A stretch of DNA of 64,000 bases from Planctomycetales bacterium ZRK34 (GTDB lineage: Bacteria > Planctomycetota > Phycisphaerae > Phycisphaerales > Zrk34): assembly GCA_014873095.1 (NCBI GenBank), contig CP050848.1, forward strand, positions 3,655,850-3,719,849. The letters run 5' to 3'. The notes beneath the pieces are model-generated. The model was not told the origin of the DNA and made no database searches. It worked only from the letters and a program-made list of their open reading frames with translations. Position numbers and translations under genes: made by a program. Positions 45,618 to 53,106 of this stretch are shown here, piece after piece; position 1 is the first letter of the stretch, and each line of letters begins with the position of its first letter.

Positions 45618-46295
45618 TTAAGAAGCTGCGGCTGCTACCTGATCGGCCAGGGCCTTGAGCGTGTGGGTTTCCTGCTCGATGAGCTTGGCGAACGATGGGC
45701 GCTGCCACATCGCATCGCGGTGGCGGATGACATTCGGCCAGCGGGCGGCGTCGAGGTCGACCCGTGCATGCATGATGTTCGCCAGGAAACTGGCGACGGC
45801 GATGTCCGCGATCGAAAGCTGATCGCCAACGTAGAACTCACGATCGCCGATCTCGCCTTCCAGGTAATCCAGCAAAGGCGGCAGATCGTTGGCGACCGTT
45901 TCGGCAACGACGGATTCATCGCTGGGTACGCCCAGCAGCAGGGGATTGACCAGGCGTTGAAACGTGATCTGGCGTACATTGGGGATGGCGCCGCTATCGA
46001 TGTATTCCTCGAACCAGAGTGCCCGGGCACGGTCGTACGCCTCGGCCGGGTACAACGACGGCGAAGGTTCAATCGCCTCGATGTACTGACAGATGATCGA
46101 CGAATCGGCCAACCACTTGCTGCGGATCTGCGCAAAGGGAATCTTACTCAGCGGCGAGTGAACCTTCAACTCGTCGGGAATACTGCGCGGCGAAACGGAA
46201 ATGTTCTGGGCTTTGAGCCCCTTTTCCGCACACACCACCATCACCTTGCGCACGAACGGCGACACGCTCAGACCATAAACCGTGATCTCAGACAT
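45618..46295 (-). CDS. Glutathione S-transferase family protein
   Basis: This 225-residue GST has a thioredoxin-like N-terminal domain (MSEITVYGLSVSPFVRKVMVVCAEKGL, then PFAQIRSKWLADSSIICQYIEAI with the Glu/Asp-Ser glutathione site). A helical C-terminal domain (FYVGDQLSIADIAVASFLANIMHARVDL) carries the N-capping box. The ATG at 46295 has AGGAGC upstream. The substrate is unknown and it need not belong to the ars operon. Confidence 0.87.
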   Translation of the reverse strand: MSEITVYGLSVSPFVRKVMVVCAEKGLKAQNISVSPRSIPDELKVHSPLSKIPFAQIRSKWLADSSIICQYIEAIEPSPSLYPAEAYDRARALWFEEYIDSGAIPNVRQITFQRLVNPLLLGVPSDESVVAETVANDLPPLLDYLEGEIGDREFYVGDQLSIADIAVASFLANIMHARVDLDAARWPNVIRHRDAMWQRPSFAKLIEQETHTLKALADQVAAAAS

Positions 46296-46390
46296 CAGGT
46301 TGCTCCTGGAAGGGGGGATTGCGACAGGCTGCGTCTGTCGCAGCTTCGATGCACGCTGCGGTCGGGAGGTTTCACTGGTAAAGAGAGTCA

Positions 46391-46885
46391 TCACCCGGCG
46401 TAATGCGTCGCCACGATCACGAATATCGTGCCCGGCGTCAGCAGGCCGACAAACCACAGCGCCCATCGCACCTCGTCAAACTCCGTGAGTTGATCCGGCA
46501 AAAAGCCCAATTCACCCCACAGAATCCACGCCACCGCCTGCGCATAGGCCAGCGCCCCGACGGCCATGATGCAGATGCTGGAGAAGATCACGAAAAAGCC
46601 GACCAGCAGCACCACGCCCATAACCGTGATGCCCAGCCCGATGATCGCCAGCAGGATCGAAGCGATCAGCACCAGCGGGCGGAAAAGCCCCGGCAGGTAT
46701 TCCGCCGTCCACATCACAAAGCGCAACCACCGCGAGGGCTGTTCCTCTTCGTCGTCTTCCTCGACAACTACGGGTTCTGACATGCGACCGGTGGCGCGGT
46801 TCATCCCGCACTGGGTGCAGACGACAAATGGCTCGGCATATTCGGTGCCGCAGAACGGGCAGCGATGCAGATTCGCTTCGGCCAT
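46391..46885 (-). CDS. Membrane protein with N-terminal zinc ribbon
   Basis: This 164-residue protein begins with a two-CxxC zinc ribbon (HRCPFCGTEYAEPFVVCTQCGMN). An acidic linker VVVEEDDEEEQ follows, then about three or four membrane helices (LVLIASILLAIIGLGITVMGVVLLVGFFVIF, ICIMAVGALAYAQAVAWILW, WALWFVGLLTPGTIFVIVATHY). No known family is recognised. It lies 9 bases downstream of the gene at 46895-47311, with which it is probably co-transcribed. Confidence 0.75.
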   Translation of the reverse strand: MAEANLHRCPFCGTEYAEPFVVCTQCGMNRATGRMSEPVVVEEDDEEEQPSRWLRFVMWTAEYLPGLFRPLVLIASILLAIIGLGITVMGVVLLVGFFVIFSSICIMAVGALAYAQAVAWILWGELGFLPDQLTEFDEVRWALWFVGLLTPGTIFVIVATHYAG

Positions 46886-46894
46886 GACCCGAGT

Positions 46895-47311
46895 TTACCG
46901 CGTGTGGAGGAGGTCTGCCGCCGTCGGGGCGTCGGTGATCATTTCGACCTTGCCCTCGCCATCGAAATACACGTCGAAGGCGGTTTTGGCGGAAAAGAAG
47001 TACTGGAAGACGAACCCCTGCTCCAGCCCGTCGTCGGCCCACCTGGCGAACTGATCATTGCCGGGGTACTTCTGCAGGCCGCTTTCGACGATCTCCTGCG
47101 TGCCGTCGGCATGGGGCTGCATCGATATGGTGCGGATCTTCCGAGGCGGTTTGACCGCTTCGACGACCTGCTGCCAGGTCATGCCCACATCGATCGCCTC
47201 ACGGGCAGCGATGCCGGATTCATCCGGGTCCGGGGCGGTGGAAACCATCCAGTAAATCCCGCCGGCAAACAAAGCGATGAGAACAAGAAACGTAATCAGC
47301 GACTGAAGCAT
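46895..47311 (-). CDS. Hypothetical membrane-anchored protein, possibly BamE/SmpA-like fold
   Basis: This 138-residue protein has an N-terminal helix (LQSLITFLVLIALFAGGIYWMV) and a soluble part. That part contains IDVGMTWQQVVEAVKPPRKI, which resembles the start of SmpA/BamE-type domains, and ends FQYFFSAKTAFDVYFDGEGKVEMITDAPTA. The likeness is weak and I would not assign a role. An upstream GTG (47320) is an alternative start. Confidence 0.6.
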   Translation of the reverse strand: MLQSLITFLVLIALFAGGIYWMVSTAPDPDESGIAAREAIDVGMTWQQVVEAVKPPRKIRTISMQPHADGTQEIVESGLQKYPGNDQFARWADDGLEQGFVFQYFFSAKTAFDVYFDGEGKVEMITDAPTAADLLHTR

Positions 47312-47382
47312 GATGCGCACCCCAGGGAAGACCGCATGGTGTGAATGGACAAGCTTCAGGATAACAGATTCGATTCAGAGGG

Positions 47383-48621
47383 TCACAGCAATTCGGCGAC
47401 GATGCTGTCAGCGAGCATGAGACCTCGCCGGGTCAAGCGGAGATGGGTGGGGGTGGATTCGAGCAGGCCGTCGGCGATGAATCGGTCGATGGTGTCGCGA
47501 CGGGAGGGATTTGCTAGATCATTTCCGGTGTCGGGGGTCAGATGGGACGCAAGCCAGGCGTGTTCTACCCCTTCGATGAGTCGCAGTCGGAGCATGAGCT
47601 GCTCGCCGACCGAGGCCTCGGCGGCGAGGCGTTCGACATCCTGGATGGGGGCGCCGCCGCTGGCGGAAGCGAGGTACTTGCCAAGGTGGGGCGTGTTTTT
47701 CCAGCGGATGCCGCTGAGGTGGCCCGAAGCGCTGGGCCCGATGGCGAGCCACGAACCGTTCTGCCAGTACATGAGGTTGTGCTGACAGCGATTGTTTAGC
47801 CGGCGGGCTTGCCCGCCGCTGGGGTCGACGGTGTGTTTAAGCGGCGGGCAAGCCCGCCGGCTAAACGGTTCGAGGCGGCGGGCGAAATTGGAGATTTCGT
47901 AATGATCGAATCCCGCGGCGGTCAGGCAGTCGATCGTGTGTGTAAACATGGCCGCTTCAAGGTCTTCCTCGGCGGGGGTGATGCGGCCTCGCTGGAGCTT
48001 GACGGTCATGGCGGTGCCTGGCTCGTAGGTCAGGCTGTAGCAGGACAAATGCTCGGGTTTCAGCGACAGGGCTTGTTCCAGATCGGTGGCCCACTGGTCG
48101 AGGCTCTGGCCGGGAATGGCGAAGATCAGGTCGAGGTTGACATTGTCGATGCCCGCGGCCCGGGCGAGCTGGACACTGCGCGCAACGTTTTGCGGATCGT
48201 GCCAGCGTTCAAGGGTTTTCAGATGGGTCTGATTAAAGGATTGCGACCCGATGCTGAGTCGATTGACGCCGCCGGCGACGAGGATGTCGAGCAATTCGGC
48301 TGTGACGGTTTCGGGGTTGGCCTCGACGGTGAACTCGACGAGGGCGGTCAGGTCGAATCTCGCATTAAGGGAATGCAGCAATTTGGCCCAGAGAATTGGC
48401 TGCAGGAGCGTGGGGGTGCCGCCGCCGAAGAAAATGGTGTTCACCGGGGGTGCGCCGGCGTCAGCAAATGCCTCGATTTCACCAATCATCCGCTCGGTAA
48501 AGGCCTGTTGGCGGTCTTCGGCGTCGACGATTGAGTAAAAATCGCAGTAGTGACACTTGTGGAAACAGAAGGGGATGTGGCCATACAATCCGACCCCACC
48601 CGGGGCTCCGGCCAATTTCAA
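47383..48621 (-). CDS. hemW: Radical SAM protein HemW, with an in-frame palindromic-repeat insertion
   Basis: HemW-like (oxygen-independent coproporphyrinogen oxidase family) protein with the radical-SAM motif HIPFCFHKCHYCDFYS, followed by FFGGGTPTLL, LSIGSQSFN and NVNLDLIFAIPGQS. The conserved segment HYEISNFAR....CQHNLMYWQNG is interrupted by roughly 25 extra residues encoded by the repeat at 47794-47866; the frame is kept. HemW proteins act as heme chaperones rather than oxidases. The start is uncertain: TTG 48621 gives the usual short leader, while ATG 48705 would overlap the divergent FHA gene. Confidence 0.85.
   Translation of the reverse strand: MKLAGAPGGVGLYGHIPFCFHKCHYCDFYSIVDAEDRQQAFTERMIGEIEAFADAGAPPVNTIFFGGGTPTLLQPILWAKLLHSLNARFDLTALVEFTVEANPETVTAELLDILVAGGVNRLSIGSQSFNQTHLKTLERWHDPQNVARSVQLARAAGIDNVNLDLIFAIPGQSLDQWATDLEQALSLKPEHLSCYSLTYEPGTAMTVKLQRGRITPAEEDLEAAMFTHTIDCLTAAGFDHYEISNFARRLEPFSRRACPPLKHTVDPSGGQARRLNNRCQHNLMYWQNGSWLAIGPSASGHLSGIRWKNTPHLGKYLASASGGAPIQDVERLAAEASVGEQLMLRLRLIEGVEHAWLASHLTPDTGNDLANPSRRDTIDRFIADGLLESTPTHLRLTRRGLMLADSIVAELL
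47794..47866. repeat. 73-bp double-hairpin palindromic repeat inside hemW
   Basis: Two perfect 27-base arms face each other across a 19-base spacer. The left arm (47794-47820) begins GTTTAGCCGGCGGGC and ends GCCCGCCGCT, and the right arm (47840-47866) is its exact complement. Each arm folds on itself (GGCGGGC-TT-GCCCGCC). This is the shape of a BIME/REP pair. It interrupts a conserved HemW segment without breaking the frame. Confidence 0.85.
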
Positions 48622-48645
48622 AACCCCAACGGCGTCGCGTATCGC

Positions 48646-48674
48646 TTGAAGCTGATCGGACTGTCCGTTATAAT
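48646..48674 (+). promoter_or_regulatory. Sigma-70-type promoter of the FHA gene
   Basis: TTGAAG (48646-48651), a 17-base spacer and TATAAT (48669-48674) lie 30 bases before the FHA start. It overlaps the beginning of the divergent hemW reading frame. Confidence 0.65.
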
Positions 48675-48703
48675 TTTCGTCGGAATTTCGGAAGGTGCAA
48701 GGC

Positions 48704-49480
48704 ATGCAAGCATCATTGGTCATGTTCAAGGCTGACGGTGAACGTCGGGATTTTCCGATCGAGAAAACCGTCATCACGATCGGCCGCAAACACACCTGCG
48801 ATCTGCGGATACCGCTTGGGATAGTATCCCGAGAGCACTGTCAGGTCGAGGTCAAGGACGACCAGTTGCATGTGCGCGATCTGGGTTCATCCAACGGCAC
48901 CTACCACAATTCCGAGCGCGTCCAGGAAGCGACCCTCGAAGCCGGCGACACGCTGGTGATCGGACCGGTCCACTTCACCGTGGTCGTCGACGGTCAGCCG
49001 GCTGAGATTGCCGAGCCCGTCAAGACCGTGCTGCCCGAAGGCACCGAAGAGATCGACAAGGGCAAGAGCGCCGCGCCGGTGATGGCCATGATCGCCGACG
49101 AAGATGACGACGTCGAAGAGATCGAGGAGATCGAAGCGGTCGACGATGATTCGTCCGATGTCGAAATCGAGGATCTGAGCGAGGCGTTTGTCGAGTCCAG
49201 CCCGCCCAAGGGGGTGGAGATCGAAGAGCCCGCCGACCCCGTGGCCTCGCTGGACGAAGAGATCGAGGACGTGGTCGACCCGACCATCGAGATCGATCTT
49301 TCCGAAGAGGAAGACCCCATCGCCGCACTCGAGGCCCTGGCGGCGCTGGATCAGGACGACGACGAAGAAGAAGATGCATTCGACGCGGACGAAGACGACG
49401 AGGACGAAGAAGTCGACGTCAACGATGCGCTTTCCTTCCTCCAGCAGGAAGCTGAAGAGCACGAAGAAAAACACGGCTGA
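48704..49480 (+). CDS. FHA-domain protein with long acidic tail
   Basis: This 258-residue protein has an FHA domain at about residues 5-90 (ITIGRKHTCDLRIPLGIVSREHCQVEV, then LHVRDLGSSNGTYHNSERV), which binds phosphothreonine peptides. The remaining two thirds is a disordered Asp/Glu-rich tail (runs such as EDDDVEEIEEIEAVDDD). The ATG at 48704 has GGAAGG 9 bases upstream. Such proteins read Ser/Thr kinase signalling, which is expanded in planctomycetes. No kinase is adjacent. Confidence 0.85.
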   Translation: MQASLVMFKADGERRDFPIEKTVITIGRKHTCDLRIPLGIVSREHCQVEVKDDQLHVRDLGSSNGTYHNSERVQEATLEAGDTLVIGPVHFTVVVDGQPAEIAEPVKTVLPEGTEEIDKGKSAAPVMAMIADEDDDVEEIEEIEAVDDDSSDVEIEDLSEAFVESSPPKGVEIEEPADPVASLDEEIEDVVDPTIEIDLSEEEDPIAALEALAALDQDDDEEEDAFDADEDDEDEEVDVNDALSFLQQEAEEHEEKHG

Positions 49481-49563
49481 ATCGTCGGCGCCCGTTTCGC
49501 CCGGTCGGTCCCAACGTTAATCTGAAACTGCAAACCCTGGGCCATGCCCAAGGAGCAAGAATC

Positions 49564-50589
49564 ATGCGCAATCCCCCCCGTCTCGCCATCGCCGGTGTCA
49601 CCGGCGCCGTCGGCCAGGAATTTCTGGCCCTGCTCGAACAACGCAACTTCCCCTTCGCCGAGTTGAAGCTGCTGGCCTCGGCCCGCTCCGCCGGCAAGAA
49701 GATCGACTTCAAGGGCAAGACCTACACCGTCCAAGAACTGACCGAAGACTCGTTTGCGGATGTCGACCTGGCGCTGTTTTCGGCCGGCGGCTCGATCAGC
49801 CGCAAGTTCGCGCCGATCGCCGCAAAGGCCGGCTGCGTCGTCGTCGACAACTCGTCGGCCTTCCGCATGGATCCGAATACCCCGCTGGTCGTGCCCGAAG
49901 TCAACCCCGACGACATCGACAAGCACCAGGGCATCATCGCCAATCCCAACTGCTCGACGATCATCATGAACGTGCCGGTCTGGCCGCTGCACAAGGCGTT
50001 CGGGGTCAAGCGCGTCGTCGTCAGCACCTACCAGGCCGCCTCCGGCGCCGGCGCCGCCGCCATGGCCGAACTCGAGCAGCAGGCCCGCGACTGGGCCGCC
50101 GGCGACCCGATCACGCAGGCCATCTTCGGCCGCCAGTACATCTGGAACCTCTTCAGCCACAATTCGAATATCGATCCGGCGACCGGCTACAACGAAGAAG
50201 AGACCAAGATGCTCAAGGAGACCGCCAAGATCTTCCACAGCGACGACATCCGCGTCACCGCCACGTGTGTGCGCGTTCCGGTGCTGCGTGCTCACTGTGA
50301 GTCGATCAATCTGACCTTTGACAAGCCCGTGACCGAGGAGCAGGTTCGCGAAGTCATCGCCGCCGCCCCGGGTGTGCACATCGTCGACGACCGCGAGCTG
50401 AATCGTCACCCCGAGCCGCTGGACGCTTCGGGTAAGGACGATGTGCTCGTCGGCCGTATCCGCGGCGACTTGTCGCAGGAGCCCGGCTACGGTTTGGACA
50501 TGTTCATCGCCGGCGACCAGATCCGTAAGGGCGCGGCACTCAACGCCGTCCAGATCGCCGAGCTGCTGCTGGCGAAAGTCGCCGTCTGA
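49564..50589 (+). CDS. asd: Aspartate-semialdehyde dehydrogenase
   Basis: This 341-residue enzyme has the NADP-binding start RLAIAGVTGAVGQEFLALLEQRNFP, the segment SSAFRMDPNTPLVVPEVN, and the catalytic cysteine in NPNCSTIIMNVPVWPLH. RVPVLRAHCESINL and GAALNAVQIAELL appear near the end. It reduces aspartyl phosphate in the lysine, diaminopimelate, threonine and methionine pathways. It ends before a strong terminator. Confidence 0.96.
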   Translation: MRNPPRLAIAGVTGAVGQEFLALLEQRNFPFAELKLLASARSAGKKIDFKGKTYTVQELTEDSFADVDLALFSAGGSISRKFAPIAAKAGCVVVDNSSAFRMDPNTPLVVPEVNPDDIDKHQGIIANPNCSTIIMNVPVWPLHKAFGVKRVVVSTYQAASGAGAAAMAELEQQARDWAAGDPITQAIFGRQYIWNLFSHNSNIDPATGYNEEETKMLKETAKIFHSDDIRVTATCVRVPVLRAHCESINLTFDKPVTEEQVREVIAAAPGVHIVDDRELNRHPEPLDASGKDDVLVGRIRGDLSQEPGYGLDMFIAGDQIRKGAALNAVQIAELLLAKVAV

Positions 50590-50618
50590 CGCCCTGATCT
50601 AACTTGCATTCATCCCTC

Positions 50619-50651
50619 AGGCGGGGAGACTTAAGTCTCCCCGCCTTTTTT
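50619..50651 (+). terminator. Intrinsic terminator of asd
   Basis: An almost perfectly palindromic AGGCGGGGAGACTTAAGTCTCCCCGCCT hairpin (13 bp or more of stem) is followed by six U. It separates asd from pilT. Confidence 0.9.
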
Positions 50652-50668
50652 GTGGTTATACTGATCGC

Positions 50669-51919
50669 ATGCCCGATCCCATCCCCACGTCCGCGCCGAC
50701 GCTCGCTGATGCCCCGGCGTCATTGAACATGAAGATGCTCTTTGAGCATGCCGCGCAGGTCGGCGCATCGGACCTGTTGATCACCGCCGGGTCGCCCCCG
50801 ATCGTGCGCATCGATGGCGATCTGCGCCGCGTGACCAATCAGTTGCTCAAGCCTGATCAGACCCACGCGCTGGTCTGGTCCCTGCTGAATGAAACCCAGC
50901 AGGAGCAGTTTGAGCGCAAGCGCGAACTGGACTTCTCCCTGGCCGTGACCGGTTCGTTGCGCTTCCGGGCGAATGTGTACTACCAGAAGGGCGCCGTCTC
51001 GGCGGCTTTCCGTCTGATCCCGCGCTCCGTGCCGAATATGACGCGCCTCGGTCTACCGCCGATCATGGGCAACCTCACCCTCCGCACGCACGGGCTGATC
51101 CTGCTGACCGGCCCGACCGGTTCCGGCAAGTCGACCACCTGCGCCTCGATGGTCGACCTGATCAACGAAACGCGCCGCTGCCACATCGTGACCGTCGAAG
51201 ACCCCATCGAGTTTGTCCACGAAAACAAGATGTCGATCGTCGATCAGCGGGAGGTCTATGCCGACACACTCAGCTTCGCCAATGCGCTGAAGTACGTGCT
51301 GAGGCAGGACCCCGATGTGATTCTCGTCGGCGAGATGCGCGATGTTGAGACCATCTCCGCCGCACTGACCGCCGCCGAGACCGGGCACCTCGTCATCGCC
51401 ACGCTGCACACCAATGATGCCATCCAGGCGATTGACCGCATTGTGGATGTCTTCCCGCCGCATCAGCAGAACCAAGTGCGTACGCAGCTTGCGTTCAGCC
51501 TTATCGCCGTCGTTGCCCAGCAGTTGATTCCGCACGCCGATGGCAAGGGGCGCATCATGGCGGCCGAACTGCTGATCAAGAGTCACGCTGTCGCCACGCA
51601 CATTCGCGAAGGCAAGACGCACCAGACGCGCAGCATCATGGAATCCAGTCGTGCTGAGGGCAACATCACGATGGACCAACGCCTCAAGGAACTTTACGAG
51701 GGGGGTCAAATCAGCTGGGAAGAGTTGTTCCGTCGTGTGACCAGCCCGACGTTTCTGCACCAGGTCAAGCGCCGCACCTCACCACCGCCGAAGCCGGTTC
51801 CGACAGCCGAGGAGGCCGAACTCGTCGAACTTGAAGAAGTCACCGACGACGAGCCGCCGGTTGACCGGTCGCAGCCCAGCAAGCTGCCGTACCTGCGCCG
51901 TATGAAAAAAGAAAAGTAA
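50669..51919 (+). CDS. pilT: Type IV pilus retraction ATPase PilT-like
   Basis: This 416-residue PilT/PilU-family ATPase has the N-terminal PAS-like domain (ASDLLITAGSPPIVRIDGDLRRV), Walker A GPTGSGKST, the Asp box VTVEDPIEFVHENKMSIVDQREV, Walker B VILVGEMRD and the His box TGHLVIATLHTNDA. The C-terminal tail of about 50 residues is acidic and proline-rich (PPPKPVPTAEEAELVELEEVTDDE), longer than in typical PilT (about 345). No other pilus genes lie nearby. Confidence 0.9.
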   Translation: MPDPIPTSAPTLADAPASLNMKMLFEHAAQVGASDLLITAGSPPIVRIDGDLRRVTNQLLKPDQTHALVWSLLNETQQEQFERKRELDFSLAVTGSLRFRANVYYQKGAVSAAFRLIPRSVPNMTRLGLPPIMGNLTLRTHGLILLTGPTGSGKSTTCASMVDLINETRRCHIVTVEDPIEFVHENKMSIVDQREVYADTLSFANALKYVLRQDPDVILVGEMRDVETISAALTAAETGHLVIATLHTNDAIQAIDRIVDVFPPHQQNQVRTQLAFSLIAVVAQQLIPHADGKGRIMAAELLIKSHAVATHIREGKTHQTRSIMESSRAEGNITMDQRLKELYEGGQISWEELFRRVTSPTFLHQVKRRTSPPPKPVPTAEEAELVELEEVTDDEPPVDRSQPSKLPYLRRMKKEK

Positions 51920-51970
51920 TTCACAGCAGCAAGAGAGGCGGCATACGGGCAACATCGCGGCTCATAGCGA

Positions 51971-52273
51971 TCACGAATTACGAGCCGACAGATCAGCGAC
52001 GTCCGCCAGCCATCGTGCATCGGGACGTAGATTTCGTCGATTCACCCGATAGAACACCGATCGCCCGGATCGTGTGGCGGTGATGACTTTCGCTTCACGC
52101 AGAACACGGAGATGACCGGCGAGGGCTGTGCCGCTGCGCCGGGTGATTTCACACAACGCGGTGAAGGACTGGACCTTGTCCAGCGCAGCCATCACGATCT
52201 TCCGCCGCACCGGATGCCCCAACGCCCGAAACACATCCAACTCGTCTGACCGTTTTCGATAGGGTCTGCTCAT
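51971..52273 (-). CDS. ArsR-family winged-helix transcriptional regulator
   Basis: This 100-residue protein contains LDVFRALGHPVRRKIVMAALDKVQSFTALCEITRRSGTALAGHLRVLREAKVITATRSGRSVFYRVN, an ArsR-type winged helix without the ELCxC metal motif. It has a single cysteine (about residue 41). A palindrome AGTGA-AAAC-TCACT lies 14 bases upstream of its start. The same 24-base sequence recurs upstream of the heptaheme cytochrome operon at 57.2 kb. It therefore probably represses itself and that operon. The signal is unknown. Confidence 0.85.
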   Translation of the reverse strand: MSRPYRKRSDELDVFRALGHPVRRKIVMAALDKVQSFTALCEITRRSGTALAGHLRVLREAKVITATRSGRSVFYRVNRRNLRPDARWLADVADLSARNS

Positions 52274-52281
52274 AAACTATT

Positions 52282-52305
52282 TTTCAGTGAAAACTCACTA
52301 ATTGT
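52282..52305. promoter_or_regulatory. Predicted operator of the ArsR-type regulator, site 1
   Basis: This 24-base sequence centres on the inverted repeat AGTGA-N4-TCACT, just upstream of the regulator start. It is identical on the opposite strand to 56956-56979. Confidence 0.7.
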
Positions 52306-52313
52306 CAAGTGTC

Positions 52314-52331
52314 GAAAAATACATTTTTCGG
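52314..52331. other. AT-rich palindrome CGAAAAAT-AC-ATTTTTCG
   Basis: This is a perfect 8-bp inverted repeat in the 308-base gap between the divergent regulator and the hypothetical gene at 52582. It could be a second operator or a promoter-region structure. The rest of the gap (52332-52581) shows nothing I recognise. Confidence 0.35.
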
Positions 52332-52581
52332 TACAAGCCGCACACAAAGTATTGAAGGGGCGGGGCATGGTCGATCTGGCCTGATCGATCCGACGTGGGC
52401 GGGTCAGGTGAGTGGGTGTGCATTCGGCCGGGGATCGGAACTTTGGAGCCCGCCGCTTGCCACGCGGGTGGCGTCACGTTCAAATCATTCCGTGGTGCAG
52501 ATTACGCGCACGACTTCCCAGGCTTGCGTGGGCAGGCAGCCAGCAGGAATTTAATTCACAACGTCATCCGTTGAGCACATC

Positions 52582-52941
52582 ATGGCGAACAAATCTGATG
52601 CATTACACGATTACCACGTGACCAGCGTTATGGCGGATGCAGTCGAGAAAGCGGTTGTCATTCGTGCGGCGTATCCTGATCGTCGTGGTCCCGAATTCGC
52701 TGAAGCGGTGTATCACGGCGTTGCTGCATATCGCTTTGACGGTGACGCCCTGGGCACGATTCTTTTTGAGATCGTTGAGGTCGATCCTGTTGGACTGTAT
52801 CTGCGTTACGCCGGCCCGATGCAGAAGACGGTTCACCAGTGCGGCGGGCACGCACCATGGACCGAGACCGAACAGCAGGCCCGCCATTCATCGTCGAACG
52901 CAAACTGCGTGGGTTCATCATACAATCAAGCATCGGCTTGA
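52582..52941 (+). CDS. Hypothetical protein
   Basis: This is a 119-residue open frame beginning MANKSDALHDYHVTSVMADAVEKAVVIRAAYPDRRGPEFAEAVYHGVAAYRFDGDALGTILFEIVEVDP. The first 80 residues look like a compact alpha/beta domain and the last 35 (HAPWTETEQQARHSSSNANC) look disordered. No family is recognised. It may be a real accessory gene; coding evidence is moderate only. Confidence 0.45.
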   Translation: MANKSDALHDYHVTSVMADAVEKAVVIRAAYPDRRGPEFAEAVYHGVAAYRFDGDALGTILFEIVEVDPVGLYLRYAGPMQKTVHQCGGHAPWTETEQQARHSSSNANCVGSSYNQASA

Positions 52942-52995
52942 CCGGAGCCATCTGGGCGGCGGATTGTCGGACACGTACTCTGACCAAACTTTGAC

Positions 52996-53103
52996 ATGCG
53001 ACAACGTTATTCCATTCGCAGAAGTATACGAAATCACCCGCTGCTTTTTGCGTTCAGCATGCTGGCGGGGATGCTGTATGCGATCTGGCTGTTGTGGATG
53101 TGA
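52996..53103 (+). CDS. Possible 35-residue single-span membrane peptide
   Basis: This open frame encodes a basic N terminus (MRQRYSIRRSIRNHP) followed by one hydrophobic helix (LLFAFSMLAGMLYAIWLLWM), ending 4 bases before the convergent sulfatase stop. A positively charged start plus one clean helix is typical of small membrane proteins. No clear ribosome site is seen, so it is tentative. Confidence 0.3.
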   Translation: MRQRYSIRRSIRNHPLLFAFSMLAGMLYAIWLLWM

Positions 53104-53106
53104 TCG

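Noticed and set aside
47383-48795. hemW as a pseudogene because of the repeat insertion
   Set aside because: The frame stays open through the insertion and all downstream motifs remain in phase, so a functional enlarged protein is more likely.
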